Positions 6,681 through 7,550 of a stretch of 7,550 bases of DNA are shown piece by piece. The number at the start of each line of letters is the position of its first letter. Position 1 is the stretch's first letter. This stretch comes from JAPOKJ01 sp043767985 (lineage in GTDB: Bacteria; Pseudomonadota; Gammaproteobacteria; Burkholderiales; Burkholderiaceae_E), in the NCBI GenBank assembly GCA_043767985.1, contig JAYVKZ010000234.1, positions 1 through 7,550 of the forward strand, written 5' to 3'. The translations under genes and the position numbers were made by a program. The notes beneath the pieces were generated by a model. The model was not told the origin of the DNA, ran no database searches, and saw nothing but the letters and a program-made list of their open reading frames with translations.

Positions 6681-6760
6681 TTAAGTGATTGATTCATATA
6701 TAGAATATTGCACCTAAAGTTCTTAAAGGCTTATATTGATTGGTTAAAGGGTCTAAAGTA
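6681..6760. other. AT-rich DNA unwinding element
   Basis: GC is about 28% (22 of 80 bases), clearly below the surroundings, and the stretch directly follows the last tandem iteron. TAAAG occurs at 6715, 6724, 6745 and 6754, as two pairs 9 bases apart with 30 bases between pairs, similar in concept to the short AT-rich repeats of other iteron origins where strands open and helicase loads. Confidence 0.6.
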
Positions 6761-6818
6761 ACGGGACTTGTGGGCATGAAAATCCGGGAAAAAATCCTGG
6801 GAATGCCTTCTCGTTTCG

Positions 6819-6846
6819 TTGAATCTAAGGTGTTTCGAGTTATTCT
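6819..6846 (+). promoter_or_regulatory. Candidate parA promoter
   Basis: TTGAAT (6819-6824) and TATTCT (6841-6846) are 16 bases apart, each 4 of 6 to the sigma70 consensus. The transcript would start shortly before the inverted repeat at 6859-6894. Confidence 0.3.
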
Positions 6847-6858
6847 ATAGACTTCTTG

Positions 6859-6894
6859 AGGAGAGTTGTTTTTTGCAGAAAATACAATTCTCCT
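6859..6894 (+). repeat. Inverted repeat in the parA leader
   Basis: AGGAGAGTTGT (6859-6869) pairs with ACAATTCTCCT (6884-6894) over 11 positions, one of them a G-U wobble in RNA, with a 14-base loop. It ends 34 bases before the parA ATG. The left arm is itself a strong Shine-Dalgarno-like AGGAGA with no matching start. It may be a ParA operator, a centromere-like element or an RNA control hairpin. Confidence 0.55.
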
Positions 6895-6928
6895 TTAATT
6901 CCACAGAATGACTCGATAAGCTCCGATT

Positions 6929-7550
6929 ATGCCAATACTTCCACCTCCCGTCACGGTTGCCGATTTACTCAATCAAGCCATCAAAGCCAAAATGACTTTG
7001 GAGAACTCGCGTGAGATTATGCTCAAGCCGCAGACCGTTAAGGCAGCTCCGAGCCTCTCCAGCAAAACGGTACGCGATCTTTGCGGCCTCGATCAAAGCC
7101 AACTTAATTATCAAGTCTCCAAGGGTGAGCTGCCGCCGGGCGAGCTGGTCTCCGGCGGCCGAAGGCGACGCTTTAGCGTGAAGGAAGCGAGGCAGTGGGC
7201 ACGGCACTTTAGGGTCGCAGCGATGCGTCCAGAAGGCGGGCGTGCGATCACGATCTCCATCGGAAACTTTAAAGGTGGCGTCACCAAGACCTCGACCTGC
7301 ATGTCTTTGGCGCAAGGCTTATCCCTGCGTGGACACAAAGTGCTACTCATAGATTGCGATCCACAGGGCTCACTAACGACGCTATGCGGTGTTCTTCCCC
7401 ACTTGGAAGTCAGGCCTGAGGAGACCCTTCTAAACATCATCCAGGATGATGATGAAGCCTTGCTTTCGCAGTCGATTCGCGGCACGTACTGGGATGGGGT
7501 CGATCTTATCCCGGCGACAACACATTTATTTGGCGCTGAATTTTCTCTTC
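6929..7550 (+). CDS. parA: ParA-family partition ATPase with N-terminal DNA-binding region (3' end outside window)
   Basis: The start is ATG 6929, 9 bases after an in-frame TAA at 6917, and 207 codons are visible before the window ends. Residues 45-94 (SSKTVRDLCGLDQSQLNYQV, then SGGRRRRFSVKEARQW) look like a MerR-type winged helix, as in long type Ia ParA proteins that repress their own operon. The ATPase domain begins about residue 106 with the deviant Walker A motif KGGVTKTS (115-122; Lys115 is the signature lysine and Lys120 the P-loop lysine) and the A' motif LLIDCDPQG (139-147). It would position plasmid copies on the nucleoid together with a ParB, expected just to the right. There is no good Shine-Dalgarno close to the ATG. 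The inverted repeat at 6859-6894 is a natural candidate for its operator. The C-terminal half, including Walker B, is not visible. Confidence 0.92.
   Translation, partial: MPILPPPVTVADLLNQAIKAKMTLENSREIMLKPQTVKAAPSLSSKTVRDLCGLDQSQLNYQVSKGELPPGELVSGGRRRRFSVKEARQWARHFRVAAMRPEGGRAITISIGNFKGGVTKTSTCMSLAQGLSLRGHKVLLIDCDPQGSLTTLCGVLPHLEVRPEETLLNIIQDDDEALLSQSIRGTYWDGVDLIPATTHLFGAEFSL

Larger units (their letters stand above)
6132..6928. other. oriV: Plasmid replication origin region (oriV) between divergent rep and parA
   Basis: The roughly 800 bases without a gene contain, from left to right, two inverted-repeat operators, scattered iterons, a palindrome, five tandem iterons, an AT-rich stretch and a hairpin before parA. 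This order (operator, iterons, AT-rich unwinding region) is that of an iteron-controlled theta origin. I saw no clear DnaA box (TTATNCACA) on either strand, which is unusual but not exclusive for such origins. Confidence 0.8.

Noticed and set aside
6781..6803. Direct repeat AATCC(T)GGGAA, two copies 12 bases apart
   Set aside because: Only two short imperfect copies with a low-complexity A-run between them; too weak to call a centromere site.
1..7550. CRISPR array, tRNA genes or insertion-sequence transposase
   Set aside because: No regular repeat-spacer pattern, no cloverleaf-like segment and no transposase motif was seen on either strand.

Overview
The window looks like part of a plasmid (or plasmid-derived replicon) of a proteobacterium. 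This rests on a Rep_3-type initiator, an iteron origin, and a divergent ParA carrying an N-terminal DNA-binding region. GC content is mid-range, and I cannot place the host more closely than probably beta-/gamma-proteobacterial or Acidithiobacillus-like.

Left part (1-4179): an accessory block. At the left edge a minus-strand gene runs out of the window; its N-terminus is weakly like excisionase-type antitoxins. After an intergenic stretch with a candidate promoter come three rightward blocks: a 263-codon reading frame broken by two nonsense codons (452-1240), a 176-residue protein with two similar SH3/KOW-like beta-barrel segments (1265-1795), and a 791-residue protein that fuses a coiled-coil start, a Cys cluster, an archaeo-eukaryotic-type primase domain and an SF2 DECH helicase (1804-4179). 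The last is the architecture described for TOTE conflict systems. The tight spacing of the last two genes suggests one operon and a defence or mobile-element conflict role.

Middle (4180-4742): about 560 bases with no convincing gene, holding inverted repeats and a weak hairpin that may end rep transcription.

Right part (4743-7550): the replication and partition core. rep reads leftward and parA rightward, and the roughly 800 bases between them form the origin. Next to rep are two identical-geometry inverted repeats (GGTGACA-N17-TATCACC, 58 bases apart) that are likely Rep autorepression operators. Further right are isolated iterons, a tandem array of five iterons in an exact 22-base period around CTCAC, an AT-rich unwinding region with a paired TAAAG motif, and a hairpin-forming inverted repeat just before parA. 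The operators and iterons share a TCACC core, so one Rep protein probably reads both. A 16-base exact match to the conserved start of bacterial 16S rRNA lies just before the tandem iterons and is unexplained.
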